Source: Bradyrhizobium sp. LMTR 3
Lineage (GTDB): Bacteria > Pseudomonadota > Alphaproteobacteria > Rhizobiales > Xanthobacteraceae
Direction: 5' to 3'
Assembly (NCBI RefSeq): GCF_001693485.1
Contig: NZ_MAXC01000001.1
Coordinates: forward strand, 274,577-338,576
Length of the DNA: 64,000 nucleotides
Positions 29,801-37,880 of the stretch are shown piece after piece. The translations under genes and the position numbers were made by a program. The notes under the pieces are model-generated. The model was not told the DNA's origin. It saw only the letters and a list, made by a program, of their open reading frames with translations, and did not search any database. Positions within the stretch are counted from its first letter, which is position 1; every line of letters begins with the position of its first letter.

Positions 29801-29824
29801 AAGCGGCGACGGAGGAATCAGCAT
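26813..29824 (-). CDS. putA: Bifunctional proline dehydrogenase / L-glutamate gamma-semialdehyde dehydrogenase (type A PutA)
   Basis: The 1003-residue enzyme oxidises proline to glutamate in two steps. The N-terminal FAD-binding barrel shows TVDAEEADRLELSLDVIAAA, MMVRLVKGAYWDTEIKRAQE and FEFQRLHGMGEALYAKLGED. The C-terminal aldehyde dehydrogenase has NAVVAKPAEQTPLIAAEAIR, the Glu region LIAETGGINAMIVDA and the catalytic Cys in FRSAGQRCSALRLL. There is no N-terminal ribbon-helix-helix domain and no long C-terminal extension, so it is the minimal type A form, as known from Bradyrhizobium japonicum. An internal tunnel channels the intermediate in that enzyme. No putP transporter or putR regulator is adjacent. 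Confidence 0.95.
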   Translation of the reverse strand: MLIPPSPLPPFSAPYAPDDRALAARLLQAARLDAAQERRIDRAATALIKAIRANDDPLGGVEDMLREFALSTKEGLALMVLAEALLRVPDARTADQFIEDKLGQGDFVHHETRSSAFLVNASAWALGMSARVIQPGETPQGTIGRLTKRLGAPAVRAATRQAMRLMGNHFVLGETIEAALSRAQPHSARQQRYSFDMLGEGARTADDAARYFTSYASAIEAIGHTADDRPLPDRPGISVKLSALHPRFEAVSRARVMSELVPRLIDLARQAKAYDLNFTVDAEEADRLELSLDVIAAAFADPSLAGWDGFGLAIQAYQKRASDVIDYVDRLARSLDRNMMVRLVKGAYWDTEIKRAQERGLDGYPVFTRKAMTDLNYVACAKQLLALRPRIFPQFATHNALTVATILELATEQSGFEFQRLHGMGEALYAKLGEDRPDIAHRTYAPVGSHRDLLAYLVRRLLENGANSSFVALAADEAVPVSQLLRRPADIVGSADNARHPNIPLPRDLYGPQRKNSHGIEFGERAALSKLVSAIAAERLPASGSIADATEMEANAAVSAARAGFTNWSRTPATTRAAVLKTAADLLESRAAHFIALLQREGRKTLDDSVSEVREAVDFCRYYAAQGRELFGEGKPLPGPTGESNMLRLRGRGVFVAISPWNFPLAIFLGQVTAALMAGNAVVAKPAEQTPLIAAEAIRLLHEAGVPASALHLVAGDGRIGGALVAHPDIAGVVFTGSTEVARTINRALAAKDGPLVPLIAETGGINAMIVDATALPEQVADDVVTSAFRSAGQRCSALRLLFLQDDVADRVIEMIAGAARELVIGDPCDPATHIGPVIDAEAKQRLDAHIERMKKEARVHFAGHAPQGNYVAPHIFELSDAGQLTEEVFGPVLHVVRYRADRFDEVLQSVERSGYGLTLGIHSRIDDTVEDTIERLQVGNIYVNRNMIGAVVGVQPFGGHGLSGTGPKAGGPHYLARFATEQTVTINTAAAGGNAALMSGGE

Positions 29825-29836
29825 GGGATTTCTAGC

Positions 29837-30034
29837 ATGGGATTTCTCTTGGCTTCGGCCAGTCTAACGGGGCCGGGATGGGCGGAACAGGCCCGCAAGT
29901 CCCCTCAATTGCCGCCTGGGATGGCGGCGCCGGCGGAACCGACTGGCGCATGGAAAACACAGCGGCCGGAATTTCCGCGGCCTGATCCACAGATCGCGGG
30001 CTTGCTGGTTGGCAGCGTGCAGGAGCCGCGCTAA
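29837..30034 (+). CDS. Possible small secreted or membrane-associated peptide, 65 aa
   Basis: A 65-codon frame starts at ATG 29837 with a moderately hydrophobic stretch (MGFLLASASLTGPGWAEQAR) that could be a weak signal sequence, and continues as a Pro-rich tail. No ribosome site is visible, and it starts only 13 bases from the divergent putA start. It may be a real small gene or chance. Confidence 0.3.
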   Translation: MGFLLASASLTGPGWAEQARKSPQLPPGMAAPAEPTGAWKTQRPEFPRPDPQIAGLLVGSVQEPR

Positions 30035-30107
30035 TCGTCAGGCACGCCGTCGCTTGGGAACAGCAGGGATCATGAGGGGTGCCGCTCCGCCGATACAGGG
30101 AAGCCGA

Positions 30108-30731
30108 ATGCGGACCAGCTTCGCGGCCGCGCTTGGCGTGCTCCTCGCCGCGCTGTTTGCAGCGCTGCCGGCGAGAGCGGTCGAGATGAGTGCCGAGGTC
30201 GCCAACCTCTACAGCTCGGTTTCGATCTATCCGCCCTCAGCCAAATCCATGACCGTGTGCTACGGCTTCGTCTGCCGGCGCCGCGAGATCCTCGATTTCA
30301 CGGCCGCCGACCGCAGCGCGCTGACGCAGATCATGCAAGCGGGCCGCACCTCGGCCGCGGCCGAACGCGCGGCGGTGCAGAAGGCGGTGGTCTGGTTCGA
30401 CCGCCGTATGGGGCCGATCATCGGCACCAACAAGCGCGTGGCGAAAGCTGATTTCCGCTACTTCGACGACAAGCACAATTACGATTGCTGGGACACCACG
30501 CGCAACACCACCAGCCTTTTGCTGGTGCTGCAGGAGTGGGGCCTGTTGAAGCATCACGCGATCGGCGATCCGCGCTATCGCGGCAATACGCTGGTATTGC
30601 AGACGCCGCACAACACCGCGGTGCTGGTCGATCGCGCCACCAAGGTCGAATGGGTCGTCGATCTCTGGCCGCGCGGCTACCTGCAGCCACCCGACGTGAT
30701 GACGGTTCAGAAGTGGATCACGGAAGATTGA
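30108..30731 (+). CDS. Secreted protein with a Cys/His pattern like transglutaminase-type hydrolases
   Basis: The 207-residue protein starts at ATG 30108 (ribosome site agggaag) with a clear signal peptide (AALGVLLAALFAALPARAVE). The mature part has HNYDCWDTTRNTTSLLLVLQ with a Cys at the head of a helix, and later LQTPHNTAVLVDRATKVEW with a His followed by an Asp about six residues on. That order, Cys-His-Asp, is the pattern of transglutaminase-like peptidases, but the motif match is by eye. Two more cysteines (TVCYGFVCRR) may form a disulfide. It is monocistronic, between putA and cspA. Confidence 0.65.
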   Translation: MRTSFAAALGVLLAALFAALPARAVEMSAEVANLYSSVSIYPPSAKSMTVCYGFVCRRREILDFTAADRSALTQIMQAGRTSAAAERAAVQKAVVWFDRRMGPIIGTNKRVAKADFRYFDDKHNYDCWDTTRNTTSLLLVLQEWGLLKHHAIGDPRYRGNTLVLQTPHNTAVLVDRATKVEWVVDLWPRGYLQPPDVMTVQKWITED

Positions 30732-30886
30732 GCGGCCGGTTTTTCACGCAACGATCTAGCCATCGTGCGTGCAGAAGCGGTGCCCGCTCCGCCGAACGCT
30801 CACAGTTTTCGAGAAGTTTCTTAGGCCCTAGCCTCAACTCCCGGATCTAACTCCGAGAGTGCGCCGTTGCCGATTGCGTGGTCGCG

Positions 30887-31087
30887 CTAAACCTTGAGAT
30901 TCTCGGCAGAAGTCTTGCCGCGGTTGGCGATCTCTTCATACTCGACGGTCTGCCCTTCATTGAGCGTCGAAAGACCAGCTTTCTCAACTGCCGAAATATG
31001 AACGAACACGTCCTTGCCGCCACTCGAGGGCTGGATGAACCCGTAACCCTTGGTCGGATTGAACCACTTCACCGTACCTTTAGCCAT
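30887..31087 (-). CDS. cspA: Cold-shock protein, CspA family
   Basis: The 66-residue OB-fold protein has both RNA-binding motifs: RNP1 KGYGFIQ and RNP2 VFVHIS, starting [12 protein letters not shown]. Such proteins melt RNA secondary structure in the cytoplasm. Rhizobia carry many copies, so the symbol is generic. It is a single-gene unit with a long upstream gap that may include a structured 5' leader. Confidence 0.93.
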   Translation of the reverse strand: MAKGTVKWFNPTKGYGFIQPSSGGKDVFVHISAVEKAGLSTLNEGQTVEYEEIANRGKTSAENLKV

Positions 31088-31450
31088 TCACGTCGTCTCC
31101 GCGGAATCAAAAAAATAAACGAGCCGCCGGTCCCCGCACTAACCGGCATGCCCGTACCATCAGGATACGCGGGTTGGGGCAGGCTGGGTAGCGTAAACGG
31201 ACCGGCCGTTTCGGCAAAAATGCCCCGATTCCCATCCGATTCCAGCCGTTTTGAGGGTTTCGGCCCCATTTGACGCGGCCGGGCGGCCGGCAATTCCAAT
31301 TTTTGGCGAGTGGATCGATCCGCTGCGTTGACGCCATTCTTCCGCCTGGAGGGAGGCAGCAGCGAGCCCTTAGGCATGGCCGCGCCGCGTTCGCCGACAA
31401 TTTTCTGAACGATTGTTCATGCGCCTCGAACCACCATTGCCGGAGCGGTT
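31088..31450. other. Intergenic region upstream of cspA
   Basis: The 363-base gap upstream of the cold-shock gene (minus strand) ends at the cyclase gene. It probably contains the cspA promoter and an untranslated leader. Short overlapping frames on both strands show no domain. I see no conserved site beyond a short A-rich stretch at 31109-31119. Confidence 0.4.
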
Positions 31451-33190
31451 TCACGCGGCGGCGCTTTGCTCTTCGTTAGCCAGCGCCGGCAGCATCCGCG
31501 CGTCTGTCACGCTGCGTACGATCATCGGCTCGTTGCGTCCGCGGATCTCGACTTCATGCTGCGGCAATGCATCGGCGGCGAGGCCAGCGGTAGCGCGAAC
31601 TTCGTCCGAGACGACGACTTCGCATGCAAGGCTCTTGGTCATGTCCTGCAGGCGCGCAGCGACGTTGACGGCGTCGCCGAGCGCGGTGAACACCATGTGG
31701 TCGCGGTAGCCGATATCACCGACGATCACTTCGCCGCCGTTGATGCCTATGCCGAAGCGGATCGGTTCGCGCAGATCATGTTCGAGAAACTTATTCAATT
31801 CATCGATGTTGGCGGCGATCATCGCAGCCGCCAGCAATGCCTGGCGGCAGGCTTCCTGCCGGCTGGTCGAAAGTCCGAACAGCGCCAGCATGCCGTCGCC
31901 AACGAACTGGTTCGGCATGCCGCCGCTCGCGAGCACCGCCTGCGACACCGCACCGAGGAAGCGGTTGACGATGAAGACGGTGTCGAACGGCAGGCGCTTT
32001 TCCGCAAGCTTGGTCGAGCCGCGCATGTCGACGAAGAGGCTGACGAGATAGCGCTCCTGACCGATCCGCGTCGGATGCGACTCGTGACCGTCGGCGGAGG
32101 TGTGCGGCAGAAAGAGTTGAAAGAATGAGAGATCGGCTGGCGGCCGCAACTGACAGGCGAGGCGGATGGATGGATCCGACGTGCCGACCCGGCCAAGCAC
32201 GAACGCCTCGCGCTGCGAAGGCTCTGGCAGCGCAGAGCAGTCGCCGATGATGCGGATGCGGCAGGTCGAGCAGCGGGCGCGGCCGCCGCAGACGCTGGCA
32301 TGCGGCACGTTGTTGCGCAGGCTCGCCTCGAGCACGCTCAGGCCCTTCGGAACGCGCACCGTTCGGCCGTTGCCGTAGGACAGGCTGATCATGCCGCGGC
32401 GGCGCTCGTTGATGGCGCGCACGCCTCTCGCCACCAGCGCGATACCGATCAGGCCGAAATAGCCGAACAGGAAATAGTCGGTGATGCGTTCGAGCGCTTG
32501 CGCCTCGTCCCGCGTGCCGAGTTGGCGCTCCGACTGGGTTTCCGCCCGCCATTCGACGCTGTCATTGTCAATCACCATGCGCCCGCTCTGATAGAAGCCG
32601 AGCATGGAGAGCGTCGGAATAAGTACCGCCGCGGCGAGCAGGAACGGGGCGGCGCGCTTGTAGAACGCCCGCATCCGCAGCCAGAGATACAGTCCGATGC
32701 AGCCATGCACCCACGCGATGGTCATGACCGCTAGCATCATCCAGATCCGCCACGGCGCCCAGATCCAGTACAGGAACAGCACCTGCGGGTAGAGCTTTTC
32801 ATGCCCGTAAAGCGTCTGGCCGAGCCGGACGCCGATGATATGGGCGATGATCAGCATCGGCACGCTGAGGCCGAGCGCAAGCTGCAGCGGCTCGATCGCC
32901 TTCCAGCGGAATTGCCGGCGTTCATACAATGCCCAGATGCCGAGCGCGGTGTGCACGAGGCATGCCGCGTAGAACAGGACCGTGACGGGCAGGAACTGCC
33001 AGAACGACGTATGAAGATAGACGCCGGTCGCCAGCGCCTCCAGCGAGATGTTGCCGAGCGCATGGTTGAGGAAATGGCTGACCAGATAGGCGAACAGGAT
33101 CACGCCGCTGGCAAGGCGGACCTGCCGCAGGCTGATGCCGCGGAGGAAGGTCGTGATCTGGTCTCGGGAGAGGGCGGCCATGCGATCCAT
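31451..33190 (-). CDS. Class III adenylyl cyclase with cytochrome-b-like membrane anchor and [2Fe-2S] domain
   Basis: The 579-residue protein has about six membrane helices (residues 25-260) with His residues placed as in diheme quinone-type b cytochromes (SHFLNH, LVH, IAH, VHG). A plant-type ferredoxin segment follows: Cys301, Cys307, Cys310 and Cys346 (SVCGGRARCSTCRIRI, RLACQL). The cyclase domain starts near 380: SLFVDMRGST with metal-binding Asp388, QFVGDGMLALFG with Asp432, and FTALGDAVNVAARL with the transition-state Asn509 and Arg513. The usual substrate-selecting Lys is Gln428, and Thr502 is at the partner site. The layout suggests cAMP synthesis controlled by quinone or redox state. 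Confidence 0.88.
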   Translation of the reverse strand: MDRMAALSRDQITTFLRGISLRQVRLASGVILFAYLVSHFLNHALGNISLEALATGVYLHTSFWQFLPVTVLFYAACLVHTALGIWALYERRQFRWKAIEPLQLALGLSVPMLIIAHIIGVRLGQTLYGHEKLYPQVLFLYWIWAPWRIWMMLAVMTIAWVHGCIGLYLWLRMRAFYKRAAPFLLAAAVLIPTLSMLGFYQSGRMVIDNDSVEWRAETQSERQLGTRDEAQALERITDYFLFGYFGLIGIALVARGVRAINERRRGMISLSYGNGRTVRVPKGLSVLEASLRNNVPHASVCGGRARCSTCRIRIIGDCSALPEPSQREAFVLGRVGTSDPSIRLACQLRPPADLSFFQLFLPHTSADGHESHPTRIGQERYLVSLFVDMRGSTKLAEKRLPFDTVFIVNRFLGAVSQAVLASGGMPNQFVGDGMLALFGLSTSRQEACRQALLAAAMIAANIDELNKFLEHDLREPIRFGIGINGGEVIVGDIGYRDHMVFTALGDAVNVAARLQDMTKSLACEVVVSDEVRATAGLAADALPQHEVEIRGRNEPMIVRSVTDARMLPALANEEQSAAA

Positions 33191-33262
33191 AGGGTCAATA
33201 TTGGGCGATACTAATGCGTAATTCGGACGGTGAATACTCTGGTCGCCCCGGCCTCACGGCAC

Positions 33263-33370
33263 CGTCATTCCGGGATGCGCCCCCTTGGGCGCAGGCCCGG
33301 AATCCATCTGCCCGCATCAACCGTGTCCCGATGGATTCCGGGTTCTCGCTTCGCGAGCCCCGGAATGACG
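33263..33370. repeat. Palindromic repeat with cgtcattccggg arms
   Basis: The 12-bp ends cgtcattccggg and cccggaatgacg are inverse complements, and an inner pair (cccggaatccatc and gatggattccggg) is also complementary. The same arms occur at 47483-47565. The element lies inside the open frame upstream of the glycosyltransferase, which supports the later start there. Confidence 0.7.
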
Positions 33371-33441
33371 AGGTGGGTGTGCGGGACAGTTTTTGTTTAG
33401 GGCTCGTTGACACTCCCGGCACAGTCGAGGAAAAGCGCGCC

Positions 33442-35040
33442 GTGACCATAGCCCCGCCCAATAACAGCCAAGCAAAACCGGACCGTTCTGCCACGCCGCC
33501 GTGGCTTGCCGTGGCGCTGCTGATCGCCGCGTTGACGGCGATGCGGCTGGTCTATGCCAGCGTGCTCGATCTGCGCACCGACGAGGCCTATTACTGGACC
33601 TGGTCGAAGGAGAGCTCGCTCGCTTTTCTCGATCATCCGCCCGGCATCGCCTGGCTGATCCGGTTCGGCACCGCGATCTTCGGCGACACCAATCTCGGTG
33701 TGCGGTTCGGCGGCATCGTCGCGATGCTGGTCACGCAGCTCCTGCTCGCCGACATCGTCCGGCGCGTGACGCATGATGTTCGCGCCGTGATCTTCGCCTT
33801 GCTGCTGCCGGAAGCAGCGCTGTATTACGGGCTGTTGATGGCGAAGGTCGCGCCCGATACCGCGATGATCCCGTTCGCGGTCGCGATGCTGTGGGCGCTG
33901 GTGCGGCTCAACGAGAGCGGCAACCCGCGCTGGTGGCTTGCCGCGGGACTGTTCGCAGGGTTTGCGCTGCTGTCGAAGTTCACCGCGATCCTGCTGCTGC
34001 CGGCGGTTGTGGCGTTCGTGCTGGTGCCGGACTGGCGGCGGCGCTGGCTGCTCAGCCAGTATCCATGGCGGGCAGCGCTGATCGCAGCGATCGTGTTCTC
34101 GCCGGTGCTGATCTGGAATGCGCAGCACGATTGGGCCTCGTTCCGTTTCCAGTTCGTGCGCGCGGTCGCGACCCATCAATTGTCGCTTCGCACTGTCGGC
34201 GAATTCATCGGCCTGCAGTTCGGTCTTGTCGGCTTCGTGCTGCTGCCGGTGGTGCTGTCCGGCGTAACGCTGACGGCCTGGCGCGGTTACCGCACGCGCG
34301 AGCCGGTCGCGATCCTGCTGTCGACCGCCGTGCTGGTGCCTTTCCTCTATTTCCTCTGGAAGTCGCTGACGCTCCGCGTCGGCGACACCTGGCCGATGTT
34401 CCTGTGGCCCGCCGGCTTTGCCGCGACCGCCATCAATCTCGTCATGCTGCCGCGCGAGGGGTTTTCGGAATGGATGGTCCAATCGACGTTCCGGTGGGCG
34501 AGGGTGGCCGTCATCTCCGGCATCGCCTTCGTTGTCGGCGTGTTCTTCTATTACGTCGCGGCGCCCTGGAATTTTATTGGCAGGACCGATCCCGTCGGCG
34601 GCGAGGCCGGCTATGAGCAGGTCGCGGCGCGCGCGCGCGAGCAGTTGCAGAAGACCGGCGCGACCTGGATCGCGACGTCGGACTATCGCACCTATGCAAT
34701 GTTGCGCTGGCATTTCAAAGGGCAGGTGCCGGTCATCCAGATCAACGAGCGTGGACGGTTTCAGGGCTTTCGCGATCCCGGCATGAACCTGATCAAGGAT
34801 CATCCCGGCCTCTACGTCGCCCGCGAGCCGGACCATCGCCTGCCGCTGTGGGATCTCACCACTGCGAAGCGGCAGCCGCTGGAGCGGGTCGAGCGTGTCT
34901 GGCGCGGGATGGTGATGGATACCTACGCGCTGGAAAAGCTCACCGGCTGGACGCCCGAACTCTCGCCGCCACCGGAGTCGCCGCTGTTCCGCTGGCGCGT
35001 GCTGGCCGGGGATTGGGGGCAGGCTGCCGGCCTTGGGTAA
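33442..35040 (+). CDS. Glycosyltransferase family 39-type membrane mannosyl/arabinosyl transferase
   Basis: The 532-residue polytopic protein resembles the PMT_2/ArnT family. It has about ten hydrophobic helices and the catalytic acidic pair in a first periplasmic loop (VLDLRTDEAYYWTWSKESSL, with DHPPG close behind). These enzymes transfer sugars from polyprenyl phosphate onto lipid or protein outside the membrane. The frame is open from 33214, but that part crosses a palindromic repeat; GTG 33442 has gaggaaaag upstream. The soluble C-terminal part (YEQVAARAREQLQKTGATWI) is periplasmic. Acceptor unknown; no lipid A or undecaprenyl genes are adjacent. Confidence 0.82.
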   Translation: MTIAPPNNSQAKPDRSATPPWLAVALLIAALTAMRLVYASVLDLRTDEAYYWTWSKESSLAFLDHPPGIAWLIRFGTAIFGDTNLGVRFGGIVAMLVTQLLLADIVRRVTHDVRAVIFALLLPEAALYYGLLMAKVAPDTAMIPFAVAMLWALVRLNESGNPRWWLAAGLFAGFALLSKFTAILLLPAVVAFVLVPDWRRRWLLSQYPWRAALIAAIVFSPVLIWNAQHDWASFRFQFVRAVATHQLSLRTVGEFIGLQFGLVGFVLLPVVLSGVTLTAWRGYRTREPVAILLSTAVLVPFLYFLWKSLTLRVGDTWPMFLWPAGFAATAINLVMLPREGFSEWMVQSTFRWARVAVISGIAFVVGVFFYYVAAPWNFIGRTDPVGGEAGYEQVAARAREQLQKTGATWIATSDYRTYAMLRWHFKGQVPVIQINERGRFQGFRDPGMNLIKDHPGLYVAREPDHRLPLWDLTTAKRQPLERVERVWRGMVMDTYALEKLTGWTPELSPPPESPLFRWRVLAGDWGQAAGLG

Positions 35041-35092
35041 GGTCGTCATCCCCCGCGCATGCGGGGAATCCAGTGCGCCGCGGCCTTTCCAC

Positions 35093-35170
35093 GTCATTGC
35101 GAGCGAAGCGAAGCAATCCATCTTTCCGAGTATGAGGTGACAATGGATTGCTTCGCTTCGCTCGCATGAC
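35093..35170. repeat. Palindromic repeat with 23-bp perfect arms (gcgagcgaagcgaagcaatc type)
   Basis: Arms at 35099-35121 and 35143-35165 are exact inverse complements built on gcgagcgaagcgaagcaatc. The same family is at 45729-45809 and, decayed, near 20735-20800. It follows the glycosyltransferase gene and may act as a terminator. Confidence 0.75.
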
Positions 35171-35219
35171 GTGTGGTCACAGTTTCGCATTCTCGCGACA
35201 TGTTTTGCCCGAGGTTTGC

Positions 35220-35610
35220 ATCTTCTTTTCCCGCCCTCTCAAATGGAGGGCGCAGGGAAGACCGGGTGCTTGCTGCACCCGCGGTCTCGTGTGCAGTTGC
35301 GCATAGCAAAAGCGCACACGAGCATACAGGTACAGCGGGAGCATCCCGGCCTTCCCTGCGCAATGGCTTTACGGCTTACTTCGTGCTCTTCCCGGAGAAC
35401 GGCTCTTTTGCCTCCGTCGCCCCCGAGAAGCTTTCGCTTCTCAAAGAACTTAACGCCAGCACCGCGGCGCCCGAACCACACGACTTCGCCGTACGCTTCC
35501 GGCGCGCAACGTCTATCGCGCCTCTCGCGTCCACCGCATCCCACCGCACGTTCGTGACGTTCGCGAGCGCCCCTCCATGGGTGAGACGGGCGCAGTTATG
35601 CCGATGATTT
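35220..35610. repeat. Long interspersed repeat region, probably non-coding
   Basis: This block begins near ccctctcaaatggaggg and runs to the ccatgggtgagacgg region. It can be read in several frames as peptides such as MEGAGKTGCLLHPRSRV, which I remember as a recurring spurious annotation in Bradyrhizobium genomes. It is therefore best treated as a multi-copy element. The claim rests on memory. Confidence 0.5.
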
Positions 35611-35889
35611 GCTCCGGAAGTTAAGCGGAATATTTTTGATTCTTTTTGTTTCTTGGGCTTGACACGATTTCTGAAAATCAGAAGTGATTTGCCGTCCGGG
35701 TTGTCTTGTCGCAATTGCACTTGCGCGCGGCCGCAAATCAGCCTGCTGTCCGTAGCGTGAGCAAAGCCAACGGGTCGCGCGAATGCCGCCCGATGACAGG
35801 CTTCGCGTGCCACCATCCGCAAGCGCGTTCGATGATCGATGGCGAGCAAGGCGCGAACATCAGTCAGTGCGGCCGGGATGTCCGCTAAG

Positions 35890-35924
35890 GGGCCAAAAGG
35901 CGACGTCACCGAAAACAGCCGGTT
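35890..35924. repeat. Left copy of a direct repeat flanking the GDPD gene
   Basis: The sequence gggccaaaaggcgacgtcac, continuing to a ccggtt end, recurs at 36742-36775 in the same orientation with a single-base length difference. The pair brackets about 820 bases containing one gene. Confidence 0.7.
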
Positions 35925-35997
35925 CCCCACGCCAGATCAGGCCGATCTGTCAGCTGCTTTCGAATACTTCACGGGCGACGAACGGGTTTGCGCGGGC

Positions 35998-36651
35998 CTA
36001 ATCAGGTCTGGCGCTGCGGCCGATAGTGTGGTCGACGTCGGCAACCGCCCCGTAGAGGTGCTGCCGCGAGAGCCAATGAAGGTCGTTCATGCGTTGCACG
36101 ACTCCTACCACAACCGGCACGTGGTGGCGTCGCGCAAGCTGCTCAAGCGAGAAAACGGACCACCAGGCGCGAAAAGCGACTCGCGTCCAAGCGCGCGCGT
36201 CCCAGCCGAGCAGGAGGACATCCGGCGCATACCTGCGCACCGCACGATTCAGGTTCCACGGGTACATGACGATGATGCCCAGGCGCACCGGTCGCGCACC
36301 CTCCCACGGAAAGGATCTTGCGACGGCGGCAAAGGCAAATACGACCGAGCGACGGGCCACGTTGCTGGCAACCAGCCTCTCGATGACTCTAGAGACAAGT
36401 CCCGTCTCCTTCACCTCCACAAACAGTTCAAGGTCAGTCGGCAAAAGAAGCGACAGTGCCGCATCGAGGGTAAGCGCATTCTCGACATGACGCGGCGGCT
36501 CGTGTGACACCACCAATGTGTCGGAATCCGCTGCAAGGCAGACGTCGAATTCGACACCAGATATTCTGCCGTCACGGGCGGCACGTGCGAATGCGGCGAG
36601 CGAGTTTTCACCCCGACCCGCGGACCATCCACGATGCGCAATAAGCTTCAT
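35998..36651 (-). CDS. Glycerophosphodiester phosphodiesterase family protein
   Basis: The 217-residue protein shows the GDPD start KLIAHRGWSAGRGENSLAAF, the metal-binding GVEFDVCLAADSD and HEPPRHVENALTLDAALSLL. These residues (His-Arg, Glu-Asn, Glu-Asp, His) form the Ca/Mg site that cleaves glycerophosphodiesters. It is shorter than the usual 240-250 residues, and the C-terminal part is weakly conserved by eye. ATG 36651 matches the family start; a TTG at 36708 would add 19 residues. The gene sits alone between two direct repeats in a repeat-rich region, which hints at transfer as a unit. Confidence 0.78.
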   Translation of the reverse strand: MKLIAHRGWSAGRGENSLAAFARAARDGRISGVEFDVCLAADSDTLVVSHEPPRHVENALTLDAALSLLLPTDLELFVEVKETGLVSRVIERLVASNVARRSVVFAFAAVARSFPWEGARPVRLGIIVMYPWNLNRAVRRYAPDVLLLGWDARAWTRVAFRAWWSVFSLEQLARRHHVPVVVGVVQRMNDLHWLSRQHLYGAVADVDHTIGRSARPD

Positions 36652-37115
36652 GACGAGGTCCGTAAAGCTGCGCGCGCCATGCAATCTCCCCGTAGAGAGA
36701 AATGTCAATCCGCGGCCACGACGTTGACCCTGATCCGCGTAGGGCCAAAAGGCGACGTCACCGAAACAGCCGGTTTTGGGTCAGTTGCGTCGGTTGGCCC
36801 GCGTCTGAACCATGGCCGGTCCACCCCTAGCAACAGACGCTACGTCACAGGTCGGAGTCGTCGCATACGGGCCAATAGTTGACATCCCGTCGAGGCGCAG
36901 CTGGAAACCAACGCTGGAGCGAGCTGTGATGACGATGATTAGTAGCGATTACGCGTGGGGTGTCCTCCTGTTGCCGAAAGGTATGGCGGCCTGACCTGGT
37001 TTATTTATTTCCATGGGGCCCCGCCTGCTTGAGTGAGAGGTGGCCCTCATCCACAGTGCACTTGCCTAAACGGCCAAAGCAAAAAATCACAAAGTTTAAT
37101 CAAGGGAGGACAGCC
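36652..37115. other. Intergenic region with a repeat copy, before the solute-binding protein
   Basis: The 464-base gap contains the right direct-repeat copy (36742-36775) followed by sequence of the kind gggtcagttgcgtcgg, which looks like a decayed element. Near 37060-37110 the DNA becomes A-rich, probably the promoter and leader of the next gene. No gene is evident. Confidence 0.45.
36742..36775. repeat. Right copy of the direct repeat flanking the GDPD gene
   Basis: This 34-base copy matches 35890-35924 apart from one missing A in an A run (gaaacagcc against gaaaacagcc). See the left copy. Confidence 0.7.
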
Positions 37116-37880
37116 ATGAATTGGAAATGGCTTGCAGTTGCAAGTGCACTCCTCGCTTCGATTGATATTTCAGTATCGAGTGCGGCGGATATAAAACTTC
37201 TTAGTCCTATCGCGCTGCGAGCGGTTATAGCTGATGTCACCCGGGAGTTCGAAAAGTCTTCGGGCGACAAGGTATCGGTCGAGTATGCAACCGTCGGAGT
37301 CATTCTCGATCGATTGAAAAGAAACGAACCGGCAGATGTTGCGATCCTAGCTGGACCGCAACTGGATGAACTGCAAAAGCTCGGAAGGATTGTAGCTGGC
37401 AGCCGGGTTGATGTTGCTCAAGTCGGAGTTGGTGTATTCGTCCGAACCGGCGTACCAAAGCCCGACGTCACTTCGATCGACGCGTTTAAGCGTGCTTTAG
37501 CGAACGCAAAGTCGATCAGCTACGGCGACCCCGCCAGCGGGGGCGTCAGCGGCACACATGTAGCGGGGTTGATCGAGCGGCTTGGGCTGACCGCCGAGAT
37601 GAAGCCTCGCATCCGATTGCTCCCAAACAGCCAAGCTGTGTTGCAATCGGTAGCGAAGGGTGAAGTTGACATCGGTTTTGGATTGACGAGTGATACAACG
37701 CTTGTCTCGGGAGTTGACCTCGTGGGTGCGTTGCCCACTGAGATTCAGAACTTCACGGTGTATGCCGCGGCAGCAGTAGCTGGGACGACGCAATTGGAGG
37801 CAGCCAACGCGTTCGTCAGCTTCCTGAGATCTCCAGCCACACAGTCAGTTCTAAAATCGAAAGGCTTCGAATCTCGCTAA
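37116..37880 (+). CDS. Periplasmic substrate-binding protein, ModA-like
   Basis: The 254-residue protein starts at ATG 37116 after a strong ribosome site (aagggaggacagcc) and has a signal peptide (AVASALLASIDISVSSAADI). The mature protein follows the type II binding-protein pattern of ModA-like proteins: LLSPIALRAVIADVTREFEK, PADVAILAGPQLDELQKLGR, YGDPASGGVSGTHVAGLIER and VDIGFGLTSDTTLVSGVDLV. The ligand may be molybdate-like or a small organic acid. There is no permease or ATPase gene beside it, so it is an orphan. Codon use looks more A+T-rich than in the flanking core genes, in keeping with an acquired gene. Confidence 0.78.
   Translation: MNWKWLAVASALLASIDISVSSAADIKLLSPIALRAVIADVTREFEKSSGDKVSVEYATVGVILDRLKRNEPADVAILAGPQLDELQKLGRIVAGSRVDVAQVGVGVFVRTGVPKPDVTSIDAFKRALANAKSISYGDPASGGVSGTHVAGLIERLGLTAEMKPRIRLLPNSQAVLQSVAKGEVDIGFGLTSDTTLVSGVDLVGALPTEIQNFTVYAAAAVAGTTQLEAANAFVSFLRSPATQSVLKSKGFESR

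Larger units (their letters stand above)
35041..35997. other. Non-coding accessory region with repeats
   Basis: The stretch after the glycosyltransferase holds the palindromic element at 35093, a multi-hundred-base interspersed repeat (35220-35610) and the left copy of a direct repeat (35890). Open frames here are low complexity and overlap on both strands, as expected of repeat DNA. I see no real gene. Confidence 0.55.
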
